From positions 1 to 64,000 of the forward strand of contig VHDE01000007.1 of the NCBI GenBank assembly GCA_016871515.1: a stretch of 64,000 nucleotides of DNA, read 5' to 3'. This document shows, in pieces, positions 18,016-27,885 of this stretch. The notes beneath the pieces are model-generated. The model was not told where the DNA came from. It saw nothing but the letters and a program-made list of their open reading frames with translations, and ran no database searches. Position 1 is the first letter of the stretch. Each line of letters opens with the position of its first letter. The DNA is from Verrucomicrobiota bacterium (GTDB lineage Bacteria > Verrucomicrobiota > Verrucomicrobiia > Limisphaerales > SIBE01). The position numbers and the translations under genes were made by a program.

Positions 18016-18729
18016 ATGTCTATGACCGCTCAAGAAATCCTCGCTGAAATTAAGCCGCTCGGCAGTGAGAGCTACAAAAGGATGCTCTTCAAGAACTATG
18101 GCGTTAAGGAGCCCTGCTTCGGTGTTAAGATCGGCGCCCTGAAAAAAATCCAGAAACGCATCAAGAAGGATTATCAGCTGGCGCTCGATCTGTATGACAG
18201 GGGCAATTACGACGCGATGGGATTGATCGCCGATGACGCCCGCATGACAAAGAAAGATTTGCGGCGTTGGGCGGGCAAAGCGTACGCCGGCGCCCGGCCC
18301 GGATCGACCGTCGCTTGGGTCGCCGCTGGAAGTCCTCACGGACGCGAGCTGGCACTCGAATGGATCGAATCGCCCAAACCTCTCGTCGCGTGGGCTGGTT
18401 GGGCGACATTGAGCAGTCTCGTGGCGCTAAAGCCAGACGCTGAGCTCGACTTGGCCGAGTTGAGGCGGTGGTTGCAGCGCGCGCAAAAGACGATTCACAA
18501 TCACAAGGCGCCGGACGCCGTGCGATATGGTATGAACTAGTTTATCATCGCCGTAGGAAGCTATGTGCAATCGCTCACTGAATTTGCCATCCACACGGGA
18601 GAAGCCATCGGCTCCGTGACCGCGCACATCGGCAATAACAATTGCGAGGTCTTCTTCGCCCCCGATTACATCGGCAAAGTGCAAAAGAACGGGTCGATTG
18701 GAAAGAAGCGCAAGACGGTGAAGTGTTGA
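18016..18729 (+). pseudogene. DNA alkylation repair (AlkD-like HEAT repeat) protein with in-frame TAG
   Basis: The first 174 residues match the AlkD-like DNA alkylation repair family (ILAEIKPLGSESYKRMLFKN, FGVKIGALKKIQKRIKKDY, KTIHNHKAPDAVRYGMN). A TAG at 18538-18540 then interrupts the frame. The same frame continues coherently for 62 codons (FIIAVGSYVQSLTEFAI, then APDYIGKVQKNGSIGKKRKT) to a TGA at 18727, matching the normal family C-terminus ending KKRKTVKC. Family members have a Gly-hydrophobic pair after MN, so the stop replaces one residue. This is either a nonsense mutation, a sequencing error, or a truncated protein missing its last third. Confidence 0.8.
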
Positions 18730-19189
18730 CCGAGCCATTTTGACAGACCGGGGCCGCCAGGATTCCAAAAGCAGCAGGTTGCGCCGACGCCCACCGCAAA
18801 TATAGTGCTGTTGCTCAAAGAGAAGGCGGTCGCAGGGAGGTTTGTTTTGGGAACGTTTCAGAAAATTAAGACCGCCTTCCCAACAAACCGCATCAGTTGA
18901 TTCCCAAGCGGATCTTGGCCGGCCAACGGTACACCGCAGTGTGCGAAGCCAAGCCATCGGCGGCAGGGTGCGATTAAAACCTCGGGTCCGGAGCGCTGCG
19001 TTTAGGCGCGTTTACGTTGCAGAAACGCACGCAGAGTTGAAACGTTCCGAAGACTTCCGAGCCGTTGGGCAATTTCACGTTCTGCAGCGTAAACCCGTAA
19101 ACGCTGTGCTCCCGAATCGACAGATTCAATCCCACCCGCAGCAGTATTGCGGTTTTGACAGGCCGATAGCGTGCTGGCATGGTACCGCC
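18730..19189. other. Intergenic, no gene recognised
   Basis: Short ORFs exist on both strands. One minus frame (18974-19180) reads plausibly (GLNLSIREHSVYGFTLQNVK) but has no recognisable family and no ribosome site. It may be the relic of a gene. Confidence 0.4.
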
Positions 19190-20128
19190 ATGACGAAGTT
19201 TCTTGGGTCCCTCTTACTCGCGGCAATTGTTGTTCCAGCTTTGGCGAGCGAACCAGTGCCAGATTTTAAGCTCGTGGACGTGAACTCAAATTCCGCTCGC
19301 GGCATGAGCGAGGTTTCTCCACGCGATTACGTTCTCCAAGTTTCCGGGTATTACTTTGGCGCGGCGGGGTGAGGTTACTGCCGTGCCCAGTTTGGGTACC
19401 TCGACGCCATCCAGTCCGAACTAAGAACCGCGAACACCGATCTGAATATCGAGATTCTCGGCGTTAACCAAATCAGCGACGCGTCGGCCAATTCGCTCGC
19501 CGTAGCCGGTCGCACCATCCCCTGGCTGCAGGACACGGTGGAGCAAACGGTCTGGGTCAATTGGGAAGTCGAATATCGCGATGTCCAAATACTCGATTCC
19601 CAGAATCGCGTTTACGCCGTGTTCAATTTGACCCGTAACGATTTGGCCATAGAAAGTAATCGCGAGATTCTGAAGCAAATGTTTTTGGCCGCAGCCAAGA
19701 TTGTAGATTCGGACAAGGACCGGCTTCCGGACGACTGGGAGTTGCGCTATTTCAACAAGCTTTCGGGAAATCCGGCAGATGATCCCGACAGTGATGGCGC
19801 CGACAATTTCACAGAGTTTGCCTTTGGAACAAACCCAAACGACGCGAAATCGCGCTCATCATTTCAACCACGGCTTGTTCGGAACGGACAGCAAAGTCTC
19901 CTAACGGTTCCCTTCCGCCGTCGAGCTGGCGGAGGAATCAATTACATCGCCGAAGTCTCGGCCGATTTTAAGAATTGGACCCGCAGCTCGACCGAGATCA
20001 CAGCGGCATCAATCAAGCTTCTGTTTGATGGGACAGGAACTTCGCAAGCGACTTACTCGCTCAAGAAGCCGGCCGAGGCTCAACCCTATTCGTTCGTTCG
20101 AATCAGAGCGCTGCCGGCAGTCCAGTAA
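19190..20128 (+). CDS. Candidate selenoprotein: secreted thioredoxin-fold protein with UxxC motif
   Basis: The frame runs from the ATG at 19190 to the TAA at 20126 with a single in-frame TGA at 19370-19372 (codon 61). A signal peptide (LGSLLLAAIVVPALA) is followed by a redoxin-like domain. At the TGA it reads FGAAG-U-GYCRAQFGYLDA, so the TGA sits exactly where a thioredoxin CxxC would have its first, attacking cysteine. The sense continues (INIEILG-like strand, GRTIPWLQD, YRDVQILDSQNRVYAV), then Ca-binding DSDKDRLPDDWE and a DPDSDGADNFTEF repeat. The UGA is probably read as selenocysteine, because a hairpin with a G in the loop follows. A Cys-to-stop mutation is the alternative. The ORF track splits the gene. 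Confidence 0.65.
19371..19402 (+). promoter_or_regulatory. Putative bacterial SECIS hairpin
   Basis: GAGGT(T)A (19371-19377, including the last two bases of the UGA) pairs with TACCTC (19397-19402). An upper stem CCC/GGG (19386-19388 with 19394-19396) closes an AGTTT loop that begins 16 nt after the UGA and has G in its second position. This fits the size limits known for bacterial SECIS elements. The internal loop is asymmetric. It was folded by eye only. Confidence 0.4.
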
Positions 20129-20153
20129 CACACTGTCCTATCACGTCTAGAGC

Positions 20154-20253
20154 GTTTCTCGAAACAGATTACCGAATAGGTAGGGCAAACCTGCTGCTTT
20201 GCCGGAAACGCGGCAGCGTTTCCCTACCTATTCGGTAATCTGTTTCGAGAAAC
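20154..20253. repeat. 32-bp inverted repeat, family B copy 1
   Basis: The arms 20154-20185 and 20222-20253 are perfect reverse complements (gtttctcgaaacagattacc and onward). The centre contains GGAAACGC-GGCA-GCGTTTCC. Copies occur at 34352-34445 and 52078-52160. It lies between convergent genes and could act as a bidirectional terminator. Confidence 0.92.
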
Positions 20254-20260
20254 CCTCTAA

Positions 20261-21799
20261 TCACTTCGTTGAAGCGTCGCGGATGAACTTGGCCAGATCT
20301 GCCTTTTGCTTTTTTAGATCGGGCAAGTTGAGATACATCATGTGACCCGCCGTGTAATCATCCATAACAACATTCTTGGACAACGCAGGGTCAACATCGA
20401 GATGGTTGAAAGTGTAACGAGTGGCAAAATACGGCGTGGCCAAGTCGTAGTAGCCGTTTGATACGTGGACCTTCAAAAAGGGATTGCGTGTCAGACTTTC
20501 CGCGAGCGTCTCGGCCACATTAACGTAGCTGTTTCCGCTGCCCCAGTTCCACGGGTTCACGCTGCCGGTAAGGATTTCATAAATGAGGTCGCTCTCGAAT
20601 TTCAGTTCTGTTCGGATGTAATGATTAAACGTCGAGGTGTAAGCGCTGAAAATCGCTTCGCCGCTCGGATCATATTCCATGTTATTTGCGAGGCGATCGC
20701 GCACGTATCCCTTGTAACGGCTGTCAAACCTTCCCACCACTCGGCCTTCTTCGCGCAGAAGTTCTTCGGCAAAACGCCCGATGCTGATGCGAAGGTCGGA
20801 ACGATCCACGAACGTCTCCGAGAGCCCGGTGAAACGCGCCACTTGCTTGGCAATTTCCTGATGCTTATCGCGCGGCAGCGAGGTTCCTTGCAAAAGCGCG
20901 CTGTTGTAATCGGTGACAGTGAAGGCTTCCGCTTTGCCCAATACCTCGGACAGTGACAACCGCTGTAATTCCGGTGGAAGCTTCTTGTGGTACCAAGCCG
21001 TCGCCGTATAGGTCGGCAAATAGAGCAGATAAGGCAAATCATTGCCCGCTGCGAAGCGGATGGTTTGGAAATTCAGGACCGTGGAGACCAGCATGATCCC
21101 GTTCACGTTCATACGATGGCGTTCGCGCAGTTCACCAGATAGCCCGGCCGCTCGAGTTGTCCCGTAACTTTCGCCGATGATGAATTTTGGCGAAAGCCAG
21201 CGCGTGTTGCGCGTGGTGTACAGGCGAATGAACTCCGCCACCGAACGCAAATCCTCCTCGACACCGTGAAACTTTCTCGCGTCATCCGGCTTCGCAGCGC
21301 GGCTATAACCCGTGCTGACCGGATCGATGAAGACAAGATCGGTTTCGTCAAGCAGAGAGAATTCGTTATCGACGAGCTGATACGGCGGCGGAAGCGGACT
21401 GCCGTCGTCCTCCAATCGAACGCGCCGCGGTCCGAGCAACCCCAAATGCATCCAAACCGAGGAAGATCCGGGACCACCGTTAAATGAAAACGTGACCGGA
21501 CGTTTGGACAATTCACCGGCGTTATCCTTGCTGTAGGCAATGTAAAAAATGTCGGCCGTTGTTTTATTGTCGCGGTCGCGGAGTTGAATGGTGCCAGCTC
21601 TTGCGGTGTAGTCGATTTTTTGTCCGCCAATAACCAAACTATGTTTGGTCTCGACCTTTTTCTCGTCGGAATCGCCTTCTTTCTTTTTAGGTGGGTCGCT
21701 CGGTTTGTCAGCCGGTTTGGCCGCCTCATCAGCCGCCGCAAATACGAGGAGACCACCCAGTGCAGGGAACAAAACCGTCAGCAATATTCTCTTGCGCAT
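20261..21799 (-). CDS. Secreted S10 family serine carboxypeptidase
   Basis: It has a signal peptide and a Lys/Asp-rich linker, then the peptidase S10 fold. NGGPGSSSVWMHLGLLGP forms the oxyanion region, the nucleophile lies in GESYGTTRAAGL, Asp in NGYYDLATPYFAT and His in DDYTAGHMMYL. It would release C-terminal residues from peptides outside the cytoplasm. At 512 aa it is typical of the bacterial S10 group. The ATG at 21799 starts the signal peptide; the TTG at 21808 is the ORF limit. It is convergent with the selenoprotein candidate. Confidence 0.94.
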   Translation of the reverse strand: MRKRILLTVLFPALGGLLVFAAADEAAKPADKPSDPPKKKEGDSDEKKVETKHSLVIGGQKIDYTARAGTIQLRDRDNKTTADIFYIAYSKDNAGELSKRPVTFSFNGGPGSSSVWMHLGLLGPRRVRLEDDGSPLPPPYQLVDNEFSLLDETDLVFIDPVSTGYSRAAKPDDARKFHGVEEDLRSVAEFIRLYTTRNTRWLSPKFIIGESYGTTRAAGLSGELRERHRMNVNGIMLVSTVLNFQTIRFAAGNDLPYLLYLPTYTATAWYHKKLPPELQRLSLSEVLGKAEAFTVTDYNSALLQGTSLPRDKHQEIAKQVARFTGLSETFVDRSDLRISIGRFAEELLREEGRVVGRFDSRYKGYVRDRLANNMEYDPSGEAIFSAYTSTFNHYIRTELKFESDLIYEILTGSVNPWNWGSGNSYVNVAETLAESLTRNPFLKVHVSNGYYDLATPYFATRYTFNHLDVDPALSKNVVMDDYTAGHMMYLNLPDLKKQKADLAKFIRDASTK

Positions 21800-21922
21800 G
21801 GCGAGCAAGGCTGCCCGCAGAATGCTTCGTTGGCAAATCGAAAGCTAGGCATCGCAAGGGGACCGGGATGGTTCATGCCCGTGGTTGAACAGCCGCTTTG
21901 CTCGGACACCTCCCAGCACGCG

Positions 21923-22321
21923 TTATGTCCGCGCCACAAACATCTGACCCAGGAAGTAGCCGCACCAAACAGCCGCCAGGCAAAGCGTAACCGAGAGACA
22001 AATGTTTGCGGCTGCGAATATCCATTCGCCACGCTGCGCCAAATGCAGCGTCTGTACGCTGAACGCGGCAAACGTTGTGTATCCGCCGAGGATTCCGATC
22101 ATTAAAAAATCTCGGACGGCTGGGATTATCCGAGGCGGGACCAGATCCGGGCTCAACGCCGCAATCAAGCCAATCAGAAACGACCCTGAAACGTTAACGA
22201 TCAGCGTTCCAAAAGGAAATGCGTCGCCCAGCCGATGCGTCATTGCCTGGGAAAGCCAAAAGCGTCCCATCCCACCTATCGCGCTGCCCAGACCAATCCA
22301 AAAGTAAGTGGCCATTTGCAT
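21923..22321 (-). CDS. crcB: CrcB/Fluc fluoride channel
   Basis: This small membrane protein of 132 aa has four hydrophobic segments. The Fluc motifs are present: GGMGRFWLSQ, FGTLIVNVSGSFLIG (Asn in helix 2) and GGYTTFAAFSVQT (the phenylalanine box). Fluc proteins form dual-topology dimers that export fluoride. The ATG at 22321 follows GAAG; the ATG at 22315 is also possible. No fluoride riboswitch could be made out upstream. Confidence 0.93.
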   Translation of the reverse strand: MQMATYFWIGLGSAIGGMGRFWLSQAMTHRLGDAFPFGTLIVNVSGSFLIGLIAALSPDLVPPRIIPAVRDFLMIGILGGYTTFAAFSVQTLHLAQRGEWIFAAANICLSVTLCLAAVWCGYFLGQMFVART

Positions 22322-22422
22322 TCTTCGTAGTTTCGCTGTGAAGCTGCGGTAAACCAATCCGCTGTTGTTGATGTTCGCTCGGCTGCCGGCCTGCCTTATA
22401 AGCATCGCTGCGGTGCAGCAGT

Positions 22423-23343
22423 TCAGATCTGAAAATCAGACCGGCCAATGTCGCGGTCACGCTTGCTCAAGACCTTCACATTGACTTCCTCGTAAAGGAC
22501 GAGGGAATGCGGCGGCACGCTGTGCATGAGAAACACGTTCGCACCAATGGTGCTCCCGGCTCCAATGACCGTTTCGCCGCCGACAATTGTCGCTCCAGCG
22601 TAGATTGTCACATTGTCCTCGACCGTCGGATGCCGCTTCTGTCCCCGCAATTGCTGGCCGCCCGACAATGAGCGCGCGACTAAGCCGACGCCTTGGTACA
22701 TCTTGACGTGGTTGCCGATAGCGCATGTTTCGCCAATCGTCGTACCGGTGCAATGATCGACGAAAAAATGCGAACCAATGCGCGCTCCGGGATGCAAATC
22801 CATTCCGGTCCGTCCATGAGCCCACTCGGTCATGATGCGCGGGATAAGCGCGATTTCTTGAAGATATAGCTCGTGTGCCATGCGCTGCACGGCGATTCCT
22901 TCAACGAACGGATAAGCAACAATGACCTCCTCCTTGCTGAGCGCGGCCGGATCGCCATTGTAGGCCGCTTCGGCATCGGTTTGCAGCAACTCGCGAATCT
23001 TTGGCAATTTGCCGAGGAAGTTGCATGTCAGCTCGTGCGCCACGCTCCTGAGTTCACTTTTGCTCAGCTTTCCAGCCGGCTTATATTCCAAACTTTTGTA
23101 AATCTCGTCTTCCAGGCGTCCCATCACTGAGTCCATGAGATTAGCTGTCTCCATCTTGATTTCAGACGAATGGATTGGCTTGTCGTCAAAGAAACCCGGG
23201 AACAGAAGCCGCAGCAGATCGACTGTAATCAAGCCAATCGCGCTCTTGGAAGGCAGATTGACGCCGTCGAGGTGATTGATGCCTCCAACCCGGGCGTACG
23301 AAGCCACCAACTGGCTCGTGAGCTCGGTTACCGTCGTCTTCAT
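22423..23343 (-). CDS. cysE: Serine O-acetyltransferase (long form)
   Basis: The C-terminal half has left-handed beta-helix hexapeptide repeats with the active site region FVDHCTGTTIGETCAIGNHV and MYQGVGLVARSLSGG, followed by EDNVTIYAGATIVGG. The N-terminal ~150 residues are helical, as in long serine acetyltransferases (~306 aa). It makes O-acetylserine, the precursor of cysteine, which SufS then uses. The start is set at the ATG 23343. The C-terminus (SKRDRDIGRSDFQI) is longer than in EpsC-type enzymes. Confidence 0.92.
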   Translation of the reverse strand: MKTTVTELTSQLVASYARVGGINHLDGVNLPSKSAIGLITVDLLRLLFPGFFDDKPIHSSEIKMETANLMDSVMGRLEDEIYKSLEYKPAGKLSKSELRSVAHELTCNFLGKLPKIRELLQTDAEAAYNGDPAALSKEEVIVAYPFVEGIAVQRMAHELYLQEIALIPRIMTEWAHGRTGMDLHPGARIGSHFFVDHCTGTTIGETCAIGNHVKMYQGVGLVARSLSGGQQLRGQKRHPTVEDNVTIYAGATIVGGETVIGAGSTIGANVFLMHSVPPHSLVLYEEVNVKVLSKRDRDIGRSDFQI

Positions 23344-23414
23344 TCGAACACTATTACGAAAGGGAATTGTGAAAGGCAAGGAATGTGAAGATCGTCATGA
23401 ACCTGGCGCATAAA

Positions 23415-23525
23415 GCCCCTCCCCATGAACCTGAACTTGGTAGGGCGGCGTTGCTGCGCCGCCGCGATTGCTGTTCGCAGGCTGCGGAGCACCGCAGCCC
23501 TACCTTCAGGTTCATGAGGAGGGGC
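23415..23525. repeat. Nested inverted repeat, GGCGGCG family
   Basis: The left arm (cctccccatgaacctgaact...ggtagggc) pairs with the right arm (gccctaccttcaggttcatg...aggaggggc) with a 2-nt gap. Inside are GGCGGCG-TTGCTG-CGCCGCC and GCTGCGG-AGCA-CCGCAGC. A related element is at 30604-30685. It lies between the divergent cysE and sucA. Confidence 0.85.
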
Positions 23526-23676
23526 TGCTTTTTGCCTGCGCCAGCCACAGTTCACAAGCAGGTTCATGGAAAGCACGAGATGCGTTTAGGATTAAGGCAT
23601 GCTTGTTCTTTGACTTACCAGTCTCAGCCGCTATCGTTCGGTAAGATGTCATTTCGCCAGAGGAATTTCTCAGAAT

Positions 23677-26472
23677 ATGACGAATAGAAATGGACCAAGT
23701 CATCTGAACCTTGCGTTTGCGGAGGCTTTGTACGCCGACTTCTTGCGCGATCCATCTTCCGTTCCTGAAGATTGGCGGGGCTATTTTGAAGCGATGGAAA
23801 ACGGCGAACGCCAGCCGCCGCAAATGGCGCCTTCATTCCGCCCACGCAGTTTGTTTGATCCCGCTAACGGCAAAGCCGAGGTGTCTGGCACAACTGAAGT
23901 GACAGGTTTTGGTCTGCAAGACCGCGTGGATCAGCTCATTCGCGCCTACCGCACACGCGGCCATATGATCGCATCGATCGATCCTTTAACGATGGTGCGT
24001 CCTTGCCCTCCGGAACTGGACCCAGCCTTCTACGGTTTTACCGAAGCCGACCTGGACCGCCGATTCTCGTGCGAGACGGTGCACAGCGGCGGTCCATTGT
24101 CGTTGCGCGAGATTTTGCAACGCTTGCGCAATACCTATTGCCGCTCGATCGGCGTCGAATACATGCATATCGACGATTTATCCGTGCGCCGATGGATGCA
24201 GCGGCGGATGGAGTTCACCGAGAATCACACGCAGTTATCACGCAAAGAACAGATTCGCATTTTAACCCGCCTGACCGACGCGGTTACGTTCGAGGAATTC
24301 ATCCGCAAGAAGTTCATCGGCGCAAAAAGTTTTTCTCTCGAAGGTTCGGAAAGTTTGATTCCGCTTCTCGACTTAGCGATCGAGAAAGCAGGCGAACAGG
24401 GCATTCGTCAAATCGTCATGGGGATGGCGCATCGCGGGCGGCTGAATGTGCTCGCGAATATCCTCGGCAAAAGCCCGCGGCAAATCTTCCGCGAATTTGC
24501 CGATGCCGATCCCCACCTCTATACGGGGCGAGGCGATGTCAAATATCATTTAGGCCACCATTCGGAATGGAGAACATCGTCGGGCGGCAAGATTTATCTG
24601 TTCATGTGCTTTAATCCAAGCCACCTCGAATTCGTGAACCCGGTGGCTCTCGGACGAATGCGCGCCAAGATGGATCGCGAGGGTGACGCCGAACGCGAAC
24701 GCGGCATGGTCATCCTGATTCACGGTGATGCCGCATTTCCTGGTCAAGGAGTAGTGCAGGAGACACTCAATTTAAGCCAGCTGCGTGGTTATTCCGTGGG
24801 CGGCACGCTGCATGTGATCGTCAACAATCAAATTGGCTTTACCACTTCCTCATCCGAAGCACGGTCGAGCACATATGCCACCGACGTTGCCAAGCTGCTC
24901 CCAGTTCCGATTTTTCACGTGAACGGTGAAGACCCCGAAGCGGTGGCCCAAGTCGTCCGATTGGCGCTCGATTTTCGCAAGCAATTCAAGAGCGACGTTG
25001 TTATCGATATGTACGGCTATCGCCAGCTTGGCCACAATGAAGGGGATGAACCTTCCTTCACCCAACCGGTTTTGTATCGCGCAATCGAGAAGCGAAAGCC
25101 AGTGCGTGAAGGTTACCTGGATCATCTGCTCCGTCTCGGCGGTGTCACGCGCGAGGAAGCGGATGAAATCGCCGAACGCCGACGCGCCAATTTGGAAAAC
25201 GAATTGTCCGAATCACGGCGCGAGACATACAAGTTTCCCCCCAAAGAGCTGGAAGGCATTTGGAAGGGATACTGCGGCGGTCCGGAATCCGAGGTGGAAG
25301 ATAGACCAACGGGTGTCGAGAAAGCGAGACTGGCACAGTTACTCCAGAAGCAGACTGAATTTCCGGAAAAGTTTCATCCTCACCCCAAACTCACTAAGTT
25401 TCTGGAAGCGCGCCGCACCATGGCCAAAGGTGAACAATCGCTGGATTGGTCAGCGGCCGAAGCTCTCGCGTTCGCCAGTTTGGTGGCCGAAGGCTATCGC
25501 GTTCGTTTGAGCGGCCAAGACTGCGGACGCGGCACATTCAGCCAGCGGCACGCAGTTCTCCATGACTTTGAAGACGGTCATACGTTTGTCCCGCTGCAAC
25601 ACGTCTCTTCAGACCAAGCTCCCGTAGAGATTACTAACAGTCCTCTTTCCGAAGTCGGCGTCCTCGGTTTTGAATACGGCTTTAGCCTCGATTGGCCCGA
25701 AGGTCTGATCCTGTGGGAAGCGCAATTTGGCGACTTCTGGAATGTTGCGCAAGTGATCGTCGATCAATTCATCGTCAGCGCCGAAGACAAATGGCATCGA
25801 CTGAGCGGCATTGTGTTGTTGCTTCCGCATGGTTTCGAGGGTCAGGGGCCCGAGCATTCAAGCGCGAGGCTGGAACGGTTTCTAATGTTGGGCGCCGAAG
25901 ATAATATTCAGGTCGTTTATCCGAGCACTCCCGCGCAATACTTCCACTGTCTGCGACGACAAGTCATCCGTCGGTGGCGAAAACCGCTCGTGATCATGAC
26001 GCCCAAAAGTCTGCTGCGACACCCGAAGGTCGTCTCCAGTTTGGAACAATGCGCGCAAGGAAAATTCCAACGCGTCATTTCGGATTCCTCGGAACGAGAC
26101 CCAAGACCGATTCGCCAGATCATTCTTTGCACCGGAAAAATCTATTACGAATTGGAAGCGCAACGTGATGAACTGAAACGCGATGACGTTGCTGTGTTGC
26201 GTTTAGAACAGCTCTATCCATTGCCGAAGGATGAATTGAACGCCGCATTGCAACGTTATGCCGATGGGACTCCTGTTGTCTGGGTTCAGGAAGAGCCGGA
26301 AAATATGGGTGCGTGGCGCTTCTTGCGGGTTAAGTTGGGAACAAGATTGTTCGATCGATTCCCCTTCTCCAGTGTTTCGCGTCCCGCGTCGGCCAGTCCC
26401 GCAACAGGCTCGTTCAACAGCCACAAACATGAGCAAGCCAGATTGCTGGCGGAAGCATTTCAGAAGCGGTAA
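23677..26472 (+). CDS. sucA: 2-oxoglutarate dehydrogenase E1 component
   Basis: At 931 aa it shows the OGDH E1 features in order: N-terminal [20 protein letters not shown], then [43 protein letters not shown], the ThDP-binding [16 protein letters not shown] and [10 protein letters not shown], and C-terminal [20 protein letters not shown]. It decarboxylates 2-oxoglutarate and passes succinyl to SucB. It is the first gene of sucA-sucB-lpd, and the gap to sucB is 42 bp. Confidence 0.97.
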   Translation: MTNRNGPSHLNLAFAEALYADFLRDPSSVPEDWRGYFEAMENGERQPPQMAPSFRPRSLFDPANGKAEVSGTTEVTGFGLQDRVDQLIRAYRTRGHMIASIDPLTMVRPCPPELDPAFYGFTEADLDRRFSCETVHSGGPLSLREILQRLRNTYCRSIGVEYMHIDDLSVRRWMQRRMEFTENHTQLSRKEQIRILTRLTDAVTFEEFIRKKFIGAKSFSLEGSESLIPLLDLAIEKAGEQGIRQIVMGMAHRGRLNVLANILGKSPRQIFREFADADPHLYTGRGDVKYHLGHHSEWRTSSGGKIYLFMCFNPSHLEFVNPVALGRMRAKMDREGDAERERGMVILIHGDAAFPGQGVVQETLNLSQLRGYSVGGTLHVIVNNQIGFTTSSSEARSSTYATDVAKLLPVPIFHVNGEDPEAVAQVVRLALDFRKQFKSDVVIDMYGYRQLGHNEGDEPSFTQPVLYRAIEKRKPVREGYLDHLLRLGGVTREEADEIAERRRANLENELSESRRETYKFPPKELEGIWKGYCGGPESEVEDRPTGVEKARLAQLLQKQTEFPEKFHPHPKLTKFLEARRTMAKGEQSLDWSAAEALAFASLVAEGYRVRLSGQDCGRGTFSQRHAVLHDFEDGHTFVPLQHVSSDQAPVEITNSPLSEVGVLGFEYGFSLDWPEGLILWEAQFGDFWNVAQVIVDQFIVSAEDKWHRLSGIVLLLPHGFEGQGPEHSSARLERFLMLGAEDNIQVVYPSTPAQYFHCLRRQVIRRWRKPLVIMTPKSLLRHPKVVSSLEQCAQGKFQRVISDSSERDPRPIRQIILCTGKIYYELEAQRDELKRDDVAVLRLEQLYPLPKDELNAALQRYADGTPVVWVQEEPENMGAWRFLRVKLGTRLFDRFPFSSVSRPASASPATGSFNSHKHEQARLLAEAFQKR

Positions 26473-26497
26473 CGCAGACTTAAGAATCTGCGTTACC
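26468..26497. repeat. Short hairpin overlapping the sucA stop
   Basis: GGTAACGCAGA and TCTGCGTTACC are perfect complements around CTTAAGAA. The arms resemble the GCAGAC/GCAGAG hairpin family. The sucA stop codon (TAA) lies in the left arm. Confidence 0.85.
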
Positions 26498-26514
26498 AAT
26501 AGGAACGGAATCGT

Positions 26515-27765
26515 ATGGCCATCGAATTGAAAGTTCCCTCAGTGGGTGAATCGATTAACGAAGTCGAAATCGGCGAGTGGCGGAAAGCCAAAGGCGACTC
26601 GGTTCAAAAAGACGAGACCGTCGCCGTGCTCGAATCCGAAAAGGCAACCGTCGAGTTACCGTCCCCATTCACCGGCACGGTTGGCGATATTCTCAAACGC
26701 AAGGGAGAAACGGCTACCATCGGCGAAGTCATCGGCTACATTGAGCAAGCTGGCAAGCAAGCGGAAGCCAAGTCGGCCGAGCAAATCCAACAAGGCGGCA
26801 TTCCGACCGGAGTTCAACCTCGTGTTATGCCCGCCGCTCAACGCGCGTTGGCCGAGCACGGCATCCAAGCTGAAGCCGTCAAGCCAACGGGCCCAGGCGA
26901 ACGGCTTCTGAAGGAGGATGTGATGCGCCATGTTGAAGCCAAGTCTGCAGCTGCTGAGCCCAAACGCGCCGACGTCATTCAAAAGCCTGGCGAACCGCTT
27001 CCTGCGCGTCCCAAAACCACACACTCAACCCCGTCTTCCGCGGCTAAGGCCACGACTTCCACGGACCGCGAAGAAGAGGTGGTGCCAATGAGCCGGCTGC
27101 GCCGGACCTTGGCGGAGCGACTTGTCGAAGCCCAACACAATGCAGCGCTCCTCACAACTTTCAATGAGATCGACATGTCGGAAGGGATGGCTCTGCGCAG
27201 GCATTACGGCGAAGCGTTCCAGGCCAAGTACGGCCTCAAACTCGGGTTCATGTCATTCTTTGTAAAGGCGGCCATCGACGCGCTCAAAGCGGTGCCGCAG
27301 GTCAACGCCGAGATTCGCGGCACTGACATCGTCTATCACAATTACTACGACATCGGCGTCGCGATTGGCGGCGGCAAAGGCTTGGTCGTGCCGGTGCTTC
27401 GCAATGCGGAACGAATGAGCTTCGCCGAAATTGAAATTGCTATCAGCGATTTCGCCAGGCGCGCGAAAGAAAACAAACTGAAGCTGGAAGAACTTCAGGG
27501 CGGCACATTCACGATTAGCAACGGCGGTGTTTATGGATCGCTGCTTTCAACGCCGATCATCAATCCTCCGCAGAGCGGCATTTTGGGAATGCACACAATT
27601 CAAGAGCGGCCCGTGGCGCGCGACGGCGCGGTTGTCATCCGTCCAATGATGTACGTCGCGCTGACCTACGATCACCGTATTGTGGATGGGCGCGAGGGCG
27701 TGACGTTCTTGAAGCGGATCAAAGAAGTAATCGAGAATCCAGCCAGGATGTTGATCGAGGTTTGA
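26515..27765 (+). CDS. sucB: Dihydrolipoyllysine succinyltransferase (E2)
   Basis: The lipoyl domain occupies residues 1-75, with the lipoylated Lys in VLESEKATVELPSP. A peripheral-subunit binding domain follows near 100-140 (RVMPAAQRALAEHGIQA), then Ala/Pro-rich linkers, and the catalytic acyltransferase domain with GTFTISNGGVYGSLLSTPII and the active His in TYDHRIVDGREGV. It takes succinyl from SucA to CoA. Its lipoyl group would be made by LipA at 34.5 kb. Confidence 0.96.
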   Translation: MAIELKVPSVGESINEVEIGEWRKAKGDSVQKDETVAVLESEKATVELPSPFTGTVGDILKRKGETATIGEVIGYIEQAGKQAEAKSAEQIQQGGIPTGVQPRVMPAAQRALAEHGIQAEAVKPTGPGERLLKEDVMRHVEAKSAAAEPKRADVIQKPGEPLPARPKTTHSTPSSAAKATTSTDREEEVVPMSRLRRTLAERLVEAQHNAALLTTFNEIDMSEGMALRRHYGEAFQAKYGLKLGFMSFFVKAAIDALKAVPQVNAEIRGTDIVYHNYYDIGVAIGGGKGLVVPVLRNAERMSFAEIEIAISDFARRAKENKLKLEELQGGTFTISNGGVYGSLLSTPIINPPQSGILGMHTIQERPVARDGAVVIRPMMYVALTYDHRIVDGREGVTFLKRIKEVIENPARMLIEV

Positions 27766-27778
27766 ACTTCGGCAATCG

Positions 27779-27852
27779 GAGCGCGGACCGCAGAGTCCGC
27801 GAGCGGAACAATCACAAGCCAATAACGCGCGGACTCGGCGGCCCGCGCTCCG
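27779..27852. repeat. GCGGAC-type nested inverted repeat
   Basis: The left arm ggagcgcggaccgcagagtc pairs with the right arm ending cggcggcccgcgctcc. The left arm alone can form GCGGAC-CGCAGA-GTCCGC. It is the same family as 30943-31019. It separates sucB and lpd. Confidence 0.85.
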
Positions 27853-27885
27853 ATAAGCTAGCGGCAATTCTTTGGGTTTAATTGT

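Noticed and set aside
18974-19180. 68-codon minus ORF with a plausible beta-rich sequence
   Set aside because: No start signal and no family; kept only as a remark in the intergenic entry.
22322-22422. Possible fluoride riboswitch before crcB
   Set aside because: The conserved GGCGAUGG-type start and the pseudoknot segments could not be found by eye.
23415-23525. CRISPR-like repeats
   Set aside because: The repeats here and elsewhere are inverted, not direct and regularly spaced; there are no spacers and no cas genes.
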